A stretch of 64,000 nt of DNA from Paenibacillus helianthi (GCF_001909055.1 NZ_LVWI01000070.1:1-64000); one strand, 5' to 3'; counted from the first letter of the stretch, positions 15,772-24,565 are shown. Made by a program: numbers and translations. Notes: generated from the sequence alone by a model not told the origin.

Positions 15772-16704
15772 ATGGAAAAAACTTTGATTTTTGGACACAA
15801 AAATCCGGATACGGATACTATCTGTTCGGCTATCGCTTATGCGGCATTGAAGAAGGAACTGGGCTGGGATGCTGAGCCGGTTCGTCTCGGCGAAGTCAGC
15901 GGCGAAACTCAGTATGCGCTGGACCACTTCGGCGTGCAGGCTCCGCGCCTGGTTGAGAATGTAGCAAGCGAAGCTAAACAGGTCATTCTGGTTGACCATA
16001 ACGAACGCCAGCAAAGTGCGAATGATATCGATCAGGTCCGTGTGGTCGAGGTTATTGACCACCACCGGATCGCTAATTTTGAAACGGCTCATCCGCTGTA
16101 CTACCGTGCTGAACCCGTAGGCTGCACAGCAACGATCCTTAACAAGCTGTACAAAGAAAACGGAGTAGCTGTTCCAAAGGATATCGCCGGTCTGATGCTG
16201 TCCGCCATCATTTCCGACTCCCTGCTGTTCAAATCGCCTACCTGCACCGAGCAGGATGTGGCGGCTGCGCGCGAGCTGGCGGCCATCGCCGGTGTTGACG
16301 CTGACAGCTACGGTCTTGCCATGCTCAAGGCGGGTGCCGATCTAAGCGACAAGAGTATCGCCCAACTGATCTCCCTGGATGCCAAGGAATTCAAAATGGG
16401 TGAATACAAAGTGGAGATTGCCCAGGTAAACGCTGTAGATGTGAACGATGTGCTCTCCAAACAAGCTGAACTGGAAGCAGCCTTGACTGCAATCATTGAT
16501 GACAAAGGCCTGGATCTTTTCCTGTTCGTAGTTACAGATATCCTGAACAATGATTCCGTAGGTTTGGCCCTGGGCCGTGTGGCAGGTGCGGTTGAGCAGG
16601 CTTACAATGTGAAGCTGGACGACAACAAAGCTGTTCTGAAGGGTATCGTTTCCCGTAAATCACAGATCGTTCCAGTTCTGACTGAAACCATTGCCAAGCT
16701 GTAA
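15772..16704 (+). CDS. ppaC: Manganese-dependent inorganic pyrophosphatase (DHH family II)
   Basis: Hydrolyses pyrophosphate to phosphate in the cytosol. The product is 310 residues, matching the B. subtilis enzyme. The DHH fold is clear: GHKNPDTDT (H9, D13, D15), VDHNE near 75 and IDHHR near 97 bind the Mn ions. The C-terminal DHHA2 domain ends with LKGIVSRKSQIVPVL, which supplies the substrate-binding SRKxQ loop. The ATG at 15772 has AAGGAG 7 bases upstream, so an in-frame extension to 15682 is rejected. An extended -10 (TGGTATATT) lies about 45 bp upstream. Confidence 0.97.
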   Translation: MEKTLIFGHKNPDTDTICSAIAYAALKKELGWDAEPVRLGEVSGETQYALDHFGVQAPRLVENVASEAKQVILVDHNERQQSANDIDQVRVVEVIDHHRIANFETAHPLYYRAEPVGCTATILNKLYKENGVAVPKDIAGLMLSAIISDSLLFKSPTCTEQDVAAARELAAIAGVDADSYGLAMLKAGADLSDKSIAQLISLDAKEFKMGEYKVEIAQVNAVDVNDVLSKQAELEAALTAIIDDKGLDLFLFVVTDILNNDSVGLALGRVAGAVEQAYNVKLDDNKAVLKGIVSRKSQIVPVLTETIAKL

Positions 16705-16763
16705 CAGACAGGCCCGGTAAGCGGAGTTATTCAGCAATTCATTGGATAGAGTTATGACACAGC

Positions 16764-16806
16764 CCGGCTGTGTGCCTTCTTTATGGGAGGCCCGCAGCCG
16801 GTTTTT
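16764..16806 (+). terminator. Terminator after ppaC
   Basis: A 7-bp outer stem (CCGGCTG at 16764-16770 with CAGCCGG at 16795-16801) has an inner GCC/GGC pairing and is followed by five T residues. The rest of the gap to 16969 shows no ORF. Confidence 0.75.
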
Positions 16807-16969
16807 GTATATATAGGCTATCTCAGCAACTTATTTCCGAAAAGAAGGGAAGCTTCTGGTTCAACTCCGTGGAATACTCCTATATGTTTAATGAGAAAGG
16901 TAATCGTTTCTAAAATGCAGATTTCCATGGTTTAGCGGACAGCATAATTACAGCAGAAGGTGAATCCTT

Positions 16970-16998
16970 TTGCCAAAAGGACCCGCAGACTCTATACT
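16970..16998 (+). promoter_or_regulatory. Sigma-A promoter of the Rrf2 gene
   Basis: TTGCCA at 16970-16975, a 17-bp spacer and TATACT at 16993-16998, 35 bp before the start codon. Confidence 0.68.
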
Positions 16999-17033
16999 TA
17001 AGCTTACATCGAAGTGTAAAGGAGCGGAGGAAT

Positions 17034-17474
17034 ATGACTAGAACACGAAACAGCGGAGCTCTTCAATATAAATCGTTTGGTCTGGTTCTGCAGGCACTTG
17101 TGATTATGGCCCGTAAAGAGGGCAATACCTGTTCCAGCTGTGAAATTGCCGGGCATTTGTCGTCCGAACCCACCGTTCTGAGAAAAGCTCTGGCCAAGCT
17201 GACCAAGGAACACATTCTGGTGACCCGTGAAGGGCGGGATGGCGGCTACATGCTGAACCGTTCCCCGGAAGACCTGACGCTGGCTGAAATATACAGCGCC
17301 ATGGAGGCCTGCGGGGTGCGCAGCAATACTGTGAATGAGACGATGTGCGAGAACGCTTTTGGGCGGCAGATGAAAGGCGCATGCGGAGACATTCTGGAAG
17401 AGATGGATCAGAGTGCAGTAGCTGTTCTGCAGAAGTATACCCTGGCAGATCTTGTGCGCCGAACGGAATGTTGA
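17034..17474 (+). CDS. Rrf2-family transcriptional regulator
   Basis: A 146-residue regulator with an N-terminal winged helix: IAGHLSSEPTVLRKALAKLTKEHILVTREGRDGGYML is the recognition helix plus the GxxGGY(M/F)L wing typical of Rrf2. Cysteines occur as CSSC near residue 34, one in AMEACG near 86, and a C-terminal pair about 14 residues apart (MCEN, KGACGD). The spacing differs from the compact three-Cys Fe-S cluster of IscR and NsrR, so a cluster or a thiol redox switch are both possible. A nitroreductase gene follows 91 bp downstream on the same strand and is the probable target. The start has GGAGCGGAGG upstream. Confidence 0.88.
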   Translation: MTRTRNSGALQYKSFGLVLQALVIMARKEGNTCSSCEIAGHLSSEPTVLRKALAKLTKEHILVTREGRDGGYMLNRSPEDLTLAEIYSAMEACGVRSNTVNETMCENAFGRQMKGACGDILEEMDQSAVAVLQKYTLADLVRRTEC

Positions 17475-17565
17475 CAGGGTGCTTTTTTATGAATTATACT
17501 GTGCTTATTAAATCACAGTTAAACGCATGACAATAAAACAGGGATAGGAAGAGGAGGAATAAGTT

Positions 17566-18213
17566 ATGGCAGCAGAACTGAAAGTAGAACAGGAATTCAG
17601 CAAGGTGATTCGGGAACGGCGTTCGGTGCGGAAGTATGATCCTTCCTGGAAGATTTCAGATGAGGAGATCAAGGAGCTTCTTGCAGAGGCTACCCTGGCT
17701 CCATCTTCCTCCAATCTTCAGCCATGGCGGTTCATCGTCATTACTGATCAGGAAATTAAGGGGAAGTTACTGCCTGTCGCGTTCAATCAGGCGCAAGTAA
17801 CGGAGGCTTCGGCGGTGATCGCTGTACTTGGAGATACGGAAGCTTACAGCAACGCGGAAGCAATCTATGGTCATGCCAGTGCTAACGGGCTTATGCCGGA
17901 GGATGTTGCTGCCGCTATGGCCAAACGCAGCCGTGAAGGCTATTCCAGCCTGCCGAAGGAAAAGCTGGAGGACATAGCCCTGGTAGACGGCGGGCTGGTA
18001 TCCATGCAGCTGATGCTTGCAGCCAGAGCCAGAGGCTATGACACGGTGCCGATGGGTGGTTTTGACCCTGCGGGTCTCAAAGAGTTGTTCCAGATCTCTG
18101 ACCGTTATATTCCGGTGATGCTGATTGCGCTTGGCAAGGCTTCAGTGGAAGGACGGCCAACAGGCCGCTTGCCGCTGGAAGAGATTGCTTACTGGAACGG
18201 CTTCCAGGCATAA
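17566..18213 (+). CDS. Nitroreductase family NAD(P)H/FMN oxidoreductase
   Basis: A 215-residue FMN enzyme that reduces nitro compounds, quinones or similar electrophiles. RERRSVRKYD (residues 17-26) binds the FMN phosphate. LAPSSSNLQPWRF, VDGGLVSMQLMLAARARGYDTVPMGGF and VMLIALGKA mark the fold in the usual order. AGAGGAGG stands before the ATG. It is co-oriented with the Rrf2 gene, and pirin is the next gene downstream; together with the dioxygenase at 13585 this makes a neighbourhood of electrophile and oxidative-stress genes. The natural substrate is unknown. Confidence 0.92.
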   Translation: MAAELKVEQEFSKVIRERRSVRKYDPSWKISDEEIKELLAEATLAPSSSNLQPWRFIVITDQEIKGKLLPVAFNQAQVTEASAVIAVLGDTEAYSNAEAIYGHASANGLMPEDVAAAMAKRSREGYSSLPKEKLEDIALVDGGLVSMQLMLAARARGYDTVPMGGFDPAGLKELFQISDRYIPVMLIALGKASVEGRPTGRLPLEEIAYWNGFQA

Positions 18214-18463
18214 GCCGGACGGACATCCTCTTATTTACGGATATCTCAGTTTTACTGCAAGACGCTCTAAACCCCGGTTTCGCTGTCCCTATGGGGATGG
18301 TGAGGCCGGTTCTTTTGGAGATCAGGTATCTTCCTTGATCGAGGACGATGCCTTTTTTGTTGGTCGGAATCTTGTGGGCTGCTGTTCATTTCTGGTTTCC
18401 GGCGCTTTCTGCTACACTAGGATTAGCTGGATTGATCCATGAATTATCTCAGGAGGGGATCAC
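18214..18463 (+). other. Intergenic region, no clear gene
   Basis: The 250 bp between the nitroreductase and pirin hold no ORF with a ribosome-binding site. An extended -10-like TGCTACACT lies about 55 bp before pirin with only a poor -35, so a pirin promoter is possible here. Confidence 0.4.
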
Positions 18464-19165
18464 ATGATACGAGTATACCCGGCGGAATCCGCCCATCATT
18501 TTGACCATGGCTGGCTGAAAGGGATGCACAGCTTTTCGTTCGGTGATTATTATGATCCTGCCAACACGGCTTTTGGGCCCATGCGCGTCTGCAATGATGA
18601 TATCATCGCTCCGGGAAGAGGCTTTGGTGCTCACCCGCACAGCGATATGGAGATTGTCTCCATTGTGCTGTCCGGCACGCTCCGGCATGAGGACAACCTC
18701 GGCAATGTGGTTGAGACAACTTTTGGCGGCATCCAGCGGATGTCGGCAGGTACGGGGGCTATCCATACCGAGCATAATCCCTCGGAGTCGGAACCGGTAA
18801 GGCTGCTCCAGTTATGGTTCATGCCGCGTACCCGGGGTACAGCACCTTCCTACGGTACTGGCCGTTTTGATCCCGCGAAGCTTGAGGGAAAACTGCTGCC
18901 TGTAGTAGCGGCTGTGAGTACAGAAGAGGTTGTGGGGATCGCTCAGGATATGACGATCTATCTGGGCCGGGTGAAAGCCGGAGAGCAGCTGAAACATCAG
19001 CAAAATCCCGGACGGCGGATATATGTTTACTTAATAGAGGGGCAGATTGAGCTGGGCGGAAATGTGCTTCGTCATTCCGGAGATTCTGCTCGGATCGAAG
19101 AGGTTAGCGGGCTGAGTCTTGTCGCGAGTGAAGATGCTTTTGTCATGCTGATTGATCTGCCCTAA
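18464..19165 (+). CDS. Pirin family protein (YhhW-type bicupin)
   Basis: A 233-residue two-cupin protein. The N-terminal cupin has the metal ligands in GAHPHSDMEIV (two His) and AIHTEHNPS (His, Glu), the arrangement in pirins and in E. coli YhhW, which shows quercetin 2,3-dioxygenase activity in vitro. The C-terminal cupin lacks the metal residues, as expected. CAGGAGGGG lies 5 bases before the ATG. A 108-residue unknown protein follows after 32 bp and may share the transcript. The physiological role of bacterial pirins is mostly unclear. Confidence 0.9.
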   Translation: MIRVYPAESAHHFDHGWLKGMHSFSFGDYYDPANTAFGPMRVCNDDIIAPGRGFGAHPHSDMEIVSIVLSGTLRHEDNLGNVVETTFGGIQRMSAGTGAIHTEHNPSESEPVRLLQLWFMPRTRGTAPSYGTGRFDPAKLEGKLLPVVAAVSTEEVVGIAQDMTIYLGRVKAGEQLKHQQNPGRRIYVYLIEGQIELGGNVLRHSGDSARIEEVSGLSLVASEDAFVMLIDLP

Positions 19166-19197
19166 TATTTGTATATTCGCACAAGGAGGGAACAGCG

Positions 19198-19524
19198 ATG
19201 GAACAGGAGAGAGTTCTAATAAAACATTCTGTAACCGGACGTATGCTGGTCAACAGCACAGAAGGAGTGTCCTACACCTTTGACCAACAGGGAGGTCTGA
19301 CCCTGATCACTCTGTGTGGGGTATCTGCCGAGAAAGGACAAGCGGTTGTGGAGCTGAAGAGCGAACTGAATGTTTTCCGTTTCGAAGAACCGGAAGCTGG
19401 CCCTGCCATCAAACATTGGTATTATGTCGGGGATAATCCAGTGAACTATGATAGCTCTTCCAGATGTCTGAAGATCACTGTGCAGTCGGAAATCGAATAT
19501 CGTCCGGATCAATACTGGAAATAA
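19198..19524 (+). CDS. Hypothetical protein, 108 residues
   Basis: The ORF has a strong AAGGAGGG site 7 bases before its ATG and ordinary codon use. The product is soluble, with no signal peptide or TM segment. It is predicted mostly beta (alternating GLTLITLCGV, AVVELKSELNVFRF, KHWYYVG, LKITVQSEIEY) and rich in aromatic residues near the C-terminus. I recognise no family. It lies 32 bp after pirin and 112 bp before the leucine dehydrogenase start. Confidence 0.68.
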   Translation: MEQERVLIKHSVTGRMLVNSTEGVSYTFDQQGGLTLITLCGVSAEKGQAVVELKSELNVFRFEEPEAGPAIKHWYYVGDNPVNYDSSSRCLKITVQSEIEYRPDQYWK

Positions 19525-19636
19525 GTTTATTTTCATGGGATGAAAAGGATAAAACACATTGACAATATTCTCTAAAAGTACTAGCTTTGTTATGAAACAT
19601 AACATGAAAAAAGTAGAGATAGGAGTAATGAGACCA

Positions 19637-20731
19637 ATGGAATTGTTTGCAGCAATGGAGCGGGACGATTACGAGGAACTGTTGTTTTGTCAGGACAAGG
19701 CATCGGGACTAAAAGCCATTATCGCCATTCATGATACAACACTGGGTCCCGCACTGGGTGGAACAAGAATGTGGACCTATGCTTCGGAGGAGGACGCGAT
19801 TGTAGATGCGCTCCGGCTGTCCAAAGGAATGACCTACAAGAATGCTGTAGCCGGGCTCAATCTGGGCGGCGGCAAGACGGTAATCATCGGGGACCCCAAA
19901 AAAGACAAAAACGAGGCGATGTTCCGTGCCTTCGGCAGATACATACAAGGTTTGAACGGCCGCTATATTACAGCCGAGGATGTGGGCACCACGGAAGCGG
20001 ACATGGATATCATCCATCAGGAAACGGATTATGTGACCGGGATTTCGGCAACCTATGGTTCTTCCGGCAATCCGTCCCCGGCCACAGCTTTTGGTGTATA
20101 CCAAGGGATGAAGGCAGCGGCGAAGGCGGCTTTTGGCAGCGATTCTCTGGAAGGGAAGACCGTTGCAGTGCAAGGTGTCGGCAATGTATCCTTCACACTG
20201 TGTAAGTATTTGCATGAGGAAGGCGCGCAGCTGATCGTAACCGATATTAACAAAGAAGCGGTGAAGCGGGCGGTAGAGGCCTACGGGGCCAAAGCGGTTG
20301 ATCCTGCAGACATCATCTCTGTCAAAAGTGATATTTATGCGCCCTGCGCCCTCGGCGCAACAATCAATGATGACTCGATTCCGCTTTTGCAGGCGAAGGT
20401 TGTCGCCGGTGCTGCCAACAATCAGCTGAAAGAACCGCGTCATGGAGACACCTTACATGAGATGGGAATCGTATACGCTCCTGACTACGTCATTAATGCG
20501 GGCGGTGTAATCAATGTGGCGGATGAATTGAACGGATACAACAAGGAACGCGCCTTCAAGCAGATTGCCAAAATCTATGACAGTATTTCGCGGGTGCTGG
20601 AAATCTCCTCTACCAGTGGAATACCTGCTTATGCGGCGGCAGATCATCTGGCGCAGGAGCGCATCAACCTGCTGCGGAACAGCCGCAGCACCTTTCTGCG
20701 TGACAGTCACCATGTGCTCAGCAGAAGATAA
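19637..20731 (+). CDS. bcd: Leucine dehydrogenase
   Basis: NAD-dependent oxidative deamination of branched-chain amino acids, feeding branched-chain fatty acid synthesis. The 364 residues align almost end to end with Bacillus Bcd. The N-terminal domain holds GPALGGTRMW and the catalytic Lys in LSKGMTYKNAVAGLNLGGGK. The Rossmann domain carries VAVQGVGNVSFTLCKYL, a GxGxxxxxxxxxL dinucleotide site, then APCALGATIND and AGAANNQL. The start at 19637 is chosen because it matches the Bacillus N-terminus (MELF) and has AGGAG 11 bases upstream; in-frame ATGs at 19628 and further upstream give unnatural extensions. Closed by a strong terminator. Confidence 0.97.
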   Translation: MELFAAMERDDYEELLFCQDKASGLKAIIAIHDTTLGPALGGTRMWTYASEEDAIVDALRLSKGMTYKNAVAGLNLGGGKTVIIGDPKKDKNEAMFRAFGRYIQGLNGRYITAEDVGTTEADMDIIHQETDYVTGISATYGSSGNPSPATAFGVYQGMKAAAKAAFGSDSLEGKTVAVQGVGNVSFTLCKYLHEEGAQLIVTDINKEAVKRAVEAYGAKAVDPADIISVKSDIYAPCALGATINDDSIPLLQAKVVAGAANNQLKEPRHGDTLHEMGIVYAPDYVINAGGVINVADELNGYNKERAFKQIAKIYDSISRVLEISSTSGIPAYAAADHLAQERINLLRNSRSTFLRDSHHVLSRR

Positions 20732-20747
20732 CAGCTGCGGATATAGT

Positions 20748-20785
20748 AAAAAGCCTCTTTTCCGGGATAGGAAAAGAGGCTTTTT
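20748..20785. terminator. Bidirectional terminator between bcd and the cyclophilin gene
   Basis: A perfect 16-bp stem (20748-20763 with 20770-20785) with a 6-base loop. The arms begin with A5 and end with T5, so it serves both converging genes. Confidence 0.93.
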
Positions 20786-20827
20786 ATATGTGCCGTAGAT
20801 TCAAGAGTAGATCAGCCTGGAAAATGT

Positions 20828-21565
20828 CTACTTTACCTTTTCCGGTTCCGGATAAGTTACACCTAGCGTATCTACGGTAACCTTCTTCATGACCGGCGGT
20901 TGTTCCGGACGGTCTGAGCTGTCACGGGGCAGATTCACGATGGCATCTACCACATCCTGGCCTTCAGTAACCTTCCCGAAAGCAGCATATTGACCGTCCA
21001 GGCTTGGATACGCAGCAGCCATAATGAAGAACTGGGAGCCGCCGGAGTTCATATCCTGGCTTCTTGCCATGGACAGTACGCCCTGCGTATGCGCCAGATT
21101 GTTGGTGAAGCCGTTCGCTGTGAATTCACCTGGGATGCCGTAGCCTGGTCCACCCGTGCCCGTGCCATCCGGATCTCCGCCCTGAATCATGAAGCCTGGA
21201 ATGACGCGGTGGAAGATTGTTCCGTCATAGAAGCCTTTTTGAATCAAAGAGATGAAGTTATTGACGGTATTAGGAGCGACCTCAGGGTACAGCTCGGCCT
21301 TAATGATGCCGCCGTTATCCATCTCTATCGTGACTACCGGATGGCTGGCGGTTGCCACAGGCACACCTTCAGTCGGTGCCGCAGCGCTCTCTTGAGGAGC
21401 AGGACTCGCTGCATTGCCCGATGTATTACCCGCTGCACTGCTGCTGTTTCCGCTATTGGCTGAACTGTTGTTATTCCCGGGCTTGTTACCGCAGCCAGTG
21501 GCAATCACCAGCAGGAGGCTCATCATCAGCAGCAGGATGACGGGATTTCTTCTTGTACGCTTCAC
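20828..21565 (-). CDS. Cyclophilin-type peptidyl-prolyl isomerase, lipoprotein
   Basis: A 245-residue lipoprotein acting in protein folding outside the membrane. A signal sequence with lipobox ATGC (Cys25) is followed by a Ser/Asn/Gly-rich tether (about residues 28-65) and a cyclophilin domain: NFISLIQKGFYDGTIFHRVIPGFMIQGGDP, GVLSMARSQDMNSGGSQFFIM and AAFGKVTEGQDVVD. The FHR active-site Arg and the GSQFFI segment are intact, so it should be catalytically active. The longer loop of the secreted bacterial type is present. Confidence 0.94.
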   Translation of the reverse strand: MKRTRRNPVILLLMMSLLLVIATGCGNKPGNNNSSANSGNSSSAAGNTSGNAASPAPQESAAAPTEGVPVATASHPVVTIEMDNGGIIKAELYPEVAPNTVNNFISLIQKGFYDGTIFHRVIPGFMIQGGDPDGTGTGGPGYGIPGEFTANGFTNNLAHTQGVLSMARSQDMNSGGSQFFIMAAAYPSLDGQYAAFGKVTEGQDVVDAIVNLPRDSSDRPEQPPVMKKVTVDTLGVTYPEPEKVK

Positions 21566-21736
21566 GTTCTTAATCGCTCCTTTGATCTATAATTATCGTA
21601 GTTCATCTACCCTATCATACCCCGTTTGTCCTGCTCCTTGCAAAATGAAGGGACGGTATTGGTTGGCACATCCCTGTATGAGAGTTACAATGAAAGGATG
21701 ATGCTTCCAAGAATACTCAGAAGGGACGTGTGCAGC

Positions 21737-22966
21737 ATGCGTTTTTCATGGAAGCGGAACCTGATCGTGCTTTGGGTAGGGGTGTTTTTTTGCAGTACAG
21801 CATATTCGATCTCGATTCCGTTCCTCTCGATCTTTCTGAGCGACCAGCTGGGTGTTACGAATCATTTGGAAATCTGGTCAGGGTTCAGCTTTGGCATTAC
21901 CTTTCTCGCCAGTGCGCTGATCTCACCTTACTGGGGGTCGCTCGCCGACAAATACGGGCGCAAGCCGATGCTGATCCGGTCGGGCTTCAGCCTGGCGGCG
22001 CTGTATTTGATCAATTTTTTCGTGCATGATCCATATGTGTTTATTATCGTGCGTATTTTTCAGGGACTTTTGGCGGGTTTTGTTCCGGCAGCCATTGCGA
22101 TGGTCGCCACCAATACCCCGGAAGACAAGACAGGTTATGCGCTCAGTATTATGTCTACAGCGGGGGCTACCGGAAGCATTATTGGCCCGCTGATCGGCGG
22201 CGTAGTCAGCTATTATTCCAGCAACCGCAGCGCATTTCTGTTCTCGGCAGTGATTGTGCTGGTATCGGCGCTGATCGCCACCTTTTTTGCAAAGGAAGAG
22301 AATTATGACCGGTCGGCACCAAGATCGCATGTACGTGATGATATCCGGGAGGCGCGGGCGAATCCTGCGTTTATGACGCTGCTGCTGCTGGCAGGGCTGG
22401 CGACCTTTTCCGTGATGATCCTGGAACCGCTGCTGCCGATCTATCTGCTCGACATGGGGGTTTCAAGGAACAGCGCCACCCTAAGCTCCGGCATCGTCTT
22501 CTCTGCTGTAGGGATTGCCACAGTAATTATGGCTCCGCAGTGGGGGCGTATCGGCAGCCGCAAGGGCTTTGGATTCATTCTGTTCATCGGCCTGGTCGGC
22601 GGAGGTATCGGCAATATTCTGCAGTATTTTGTATCGGGCTATGTAGAGTTTGCCATCCTGCGATTTGCTTACGGCTTGTTCTATGCTGGTGTGCTACCTT
22701 CGGTGAACGCGATGATTGTGCAGGTGATAGACCCTGGCTTCCGCGGCCGGGCCTTCGGTCTGAATCAGGCAGCCACCCAGCTGGCAACCATGGCCGGACC
22801 GATTATCGGTGGACTGCTGGGTGCGTTTCTTCCAATCCGCTGGATATTTGTTATTAACGGTGTGATGCTCCTCATGGCGGCAGTGCTGGTCAAGACCCGC
22901 AAGCTGGAGGCGAAAGTCGCAGCCACCCACCACGGCACCGGACAAATGGTGATACTGGACAATTAA
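21737..22966 (+). CDS. MFS multidrug-type efflux transporter
   Basis: A 409-residue major facilitator protein with about twelve TM helices. The loop 2-3 signature reads SPYWGSLADKYGRKPMLIRSG, and motif C of drug:H+ antiporters appears as GATGSIIGPLIGGVVS in TM5. Length and motif C place it with TetA/NorA-like exporters; the drug or metabolite is unknown. The start at 21737 (MRFSWKRN) is preferred, with AGAAGGGA about 11 bases upstream. ATGs at 21698 and 21701 would add a short, less natural extension. Confidence 0.88.
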   Translation: MRFSWKRNLIVLWVGVFFCSTAYSISIPFLSIFLSDQLGVTNHLEIWSGFSFGITFLASALISPYWGSLADKYGRKPMLIRSGFSLAALYLINFFVHDPYVFIIVRIFQGLLAGFVPAAIAMVATNTPEDKTGYALSIMSTAGATGSIIGPLIGGVVSYYSSNRSAFLFSAVIVLVSALIATFFAKEENYDRSAPRSHVRDDIREARANPAFMTLLLLAGLATFSVMILEPLLPIYLLDMGVSRNSATLSSGIVFSAVGIATVIMAPQWGRIGSRKGFGFILFIGLVGGGIGNILQYFVSGYVEFAILRFAYGLFYAGVLPSVNAMIVQVIDPGFRGRAFGLNQAATQLATMAGPIIGGLLGAFLPIRWIFVINGVMLLMAAVLVKTRKLEAKVAATHHGTGQMVILDN

Positions 22967-22987
22967 TAACAGAAGCTGTTGACAGAC

Positions 22988-23025
22988 GTCTGCCTGAAGG
23001 CAACTCTTCAGCGGACGGTGTTTTT
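22988..23025 (+). terminator. Terminator after the MFS gene
   Basis: A hairpin of GTCTGCCTGAAG with CTTCAGCGGAC (one wobble, one bulge) followed by GGTGTTTTT. It lies between the convergent MFS and CLC genes. Confidence 0.62.
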
Positions 23026-23038
23026 GATGCTATCCTTT

Positions 23039-24409
23039 TTAAGGACCATCGTAGCCTTTTTTATTTGCCTGGCGCAGCTGCTTGACGGTTCCCAGTGTGG
23101 TACCTTCAGGAATGCGGACCCACTCACTTTTGGATATTCCTATCTGCTGGGACGTATAGATGCCTGAATGTCCGGAGAACAGGTAGCTTACCAGGCAAGC
23201 GATGAACATATAGACTGCCCCACCGGAGCCGAACAGTTCAATTCCCATTAGAAAACAGGCGATCGGTGTATTGGTCGCTCCGCAGAAGACGGCAATGAAT
23301 CCCAGCGAGGCCAGAAAAGGCGCATATAGATGAAGAAACCCGGCTAAGCTGTTCCCCAACGTGGCACCTATGGCAAAGAGCGGAGTCACTTCTCCCCCCT
23401 GAAATCCGGTTCCCAGGGTAAATGAGGTGAAAATCAGCTTCCATAGAAAGGCGAAGGGGGCAACATCCGTCTGAAACGAATCCTGAATCAGAGGAATCCC
23501 GAGACCCAGATAATCTCTGGTGCCGGCAATATAGACCAGGGCAATGATGATGAACCCGCCGAGCGCGCTTTTGAACATAGGATTCTTCACTAATCGGGTG
23601 AAGGTTCTTTTCAGATAATGGGTCAGCTCACTGAATGCGATACTGGCAAGCCCGAACAGGACGGAGGCCAGGATGACTTTGAGCAGTACAATCATGGAAA
23701 GCGCCGGAAAGACATCTACCTGATAATGGATGTGATGTACGTTCCATAGACGGGTAGTCACGATATCTCCGACAAAGCTGGCTGTGAAGCAGGGGAGCAG
23801 TGCCTTATGGCTGATCAGACCGATGGCGATGACCTCCAGACCAAACAGTGTCCCAGCCAAAGGTGTTCCAAAAATGGAGCCGAACCCGCCGCTGATTCCG
23901 CACATAAGCAGAATTTGACGGTCAAGGGAATTGATGCGGATCAGCCTGCCGAAGGCTTCCGCCAGACTTCCGCCCATTTGCACAGCCGTTCCTTCCCGTC
24001 CCGCAGAACCTCCGAATAGATGGGTAACGAGTGTTCCGAACAGGACCAGGGGAGCCATCCGCAGCGGAATCGTCTCATTTCCTTGCTGAATCTGCTCAAG
24101 AATCAGATTATTCCCCTTACCGCTGTTTTTGCCGTACCGCATGTACAGATAGCTTACCAAAGCTCCGCCCAGCGGGAGCAAATACAGCAGCCAGGCGTGA
24201 TTCAAGCGTACTTCTGTCACTGCATCCAAGCTCTTCAGGAAAATGGCTGAGGCTGTACCGGACAGCATACCGACAACGCCGCCAAGTACAATCCATTTCA
24301 TAAAAGTACCCCATAGGGCCCAATAACTGCTCCTTTCTATAAGCTTCTGCCACCGTGCGTACACTGCTCTCATCTTCCTAGCCCCCAATAAATAATGATG
24401 CCACAACAT
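23039..24409 (-). CDS. CLC-family fluoride/proton antiporter (CLC-F type)
   Basis: A membrane antiporter, 456 residues from the first ATG; an ATG at 24373 would give 444 and has GGGGG about 9 bases upstream, so the start is uncertain. About ten hydrophobic segments are visible. GSAGREGTAVQMGG is the CLC selectivity loop with the gating Glu (GREGPxVQ in chloride types). GFQGGEVTPLFAIGATLG is the second signature. The usual GSGIP loop is replaced by GKGNNLILEQI, consistent with the fluoride-exporting clade. The decisive context is the fluoride riboswitch directly upstream. Role: export of F- for fluoride tolerance. Confidence 0.9.
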   Translation of the reverse strand: MLWHHYLLGARKMRAVYARWQKLIERSSYWALWGTFMKWIVLGGVVGMLSGTASAIFLKSLDAVTEVRLNHAWLLYLLPLGGALVSYLYMRYGKNSGKGNNLILEQIQQGNETIPLRMAPLVLFGTLVTHLFGGSAGREGTAVQMGGSLAEAFGRLIRINSLDRQILLMCGISGGFGSIFGTPLAGTLFGLEVIAIGLISHKALLPCFTASFVGDIVTTRLWNVHHIHYQVDVFPALSMIVLLKVILASVLFGLASIAFSELTHYLKRTFTRLVKNPMFKSALGGFIIIALVYIAGTRDYLGLGIPLIQDSFQTDVAPFAFLWKLIFTSFTLGTGFQGGEVTPLFAIGATLGNSLAGFLHLYAPFLASLGFIAVFCGATNTPIACFLMGIELFGSGGAVYMFIACLVSYLFSGHSGIYTSQQIGISKSEWVRIPEGTTLGTVKQLRQANKKGYDGP

Positions 24410-24426
24410 GGTTCCCTAAAATCAAA

Positions 24427-24506
24427 CAGACTCCTACCAGCGAATGGACTGCTGGTAGGAGTCATTAGTCTCTAGAGACGGTTAATGGCGAACTCCATCG
24501 CCGTAT
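24427..24506 (-). ncRNA. Fluoride riboswitch (crcB motif) with expression-platform hairpin
   Basis: On the minus strand the leader reads GGCGATGGAGTTCGCC, then ATTAACC, a variable hairpin (GTCTCTAGAGAC), CTAATGACTCCTACC, matching the crcB-motif consensus almost base for base, including the pseudoknot-forming GGCGATGG...CTAATGACTCCTAC. A 13-bp hairpin (24429-24441 with 24451-24463) then follows, and its 5' arm contains the aptamer's GACTCCTAC segment. Ligand-bound aptamer and terminator are therefore mutually exclusive, so fluoride should allow read-through into the CLC gene. The T-run after the hairpin is imperfect. Confidence 0.95.
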
Positions 24507-24519
24507 TGAATTACAACCA

Positions 24520-24548
24520 ATATTAAGGACATCATGTGAAAAAGTCAA
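24520..24548 (-). promoter_or_regulatory. Sigma-A promoter of the fluoride riboswitch
   Basis: Minus-strand TTGACT (24548-24543), a 17-bp spacer and TAATAT (24525-24520), about 15 bp before the aptamer. Confidence 0.78.
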
Positions 24549-24565
24549 TGCGAAAAATAACGGTG

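Noticed and set aside
16896..16920. Fur-box-like inverted repeat upstream of the Rrf2 gene
   Set aside because: AGAAA-N8-TTTCT matches the Fur consensus poorly and no iron gene is nearby.
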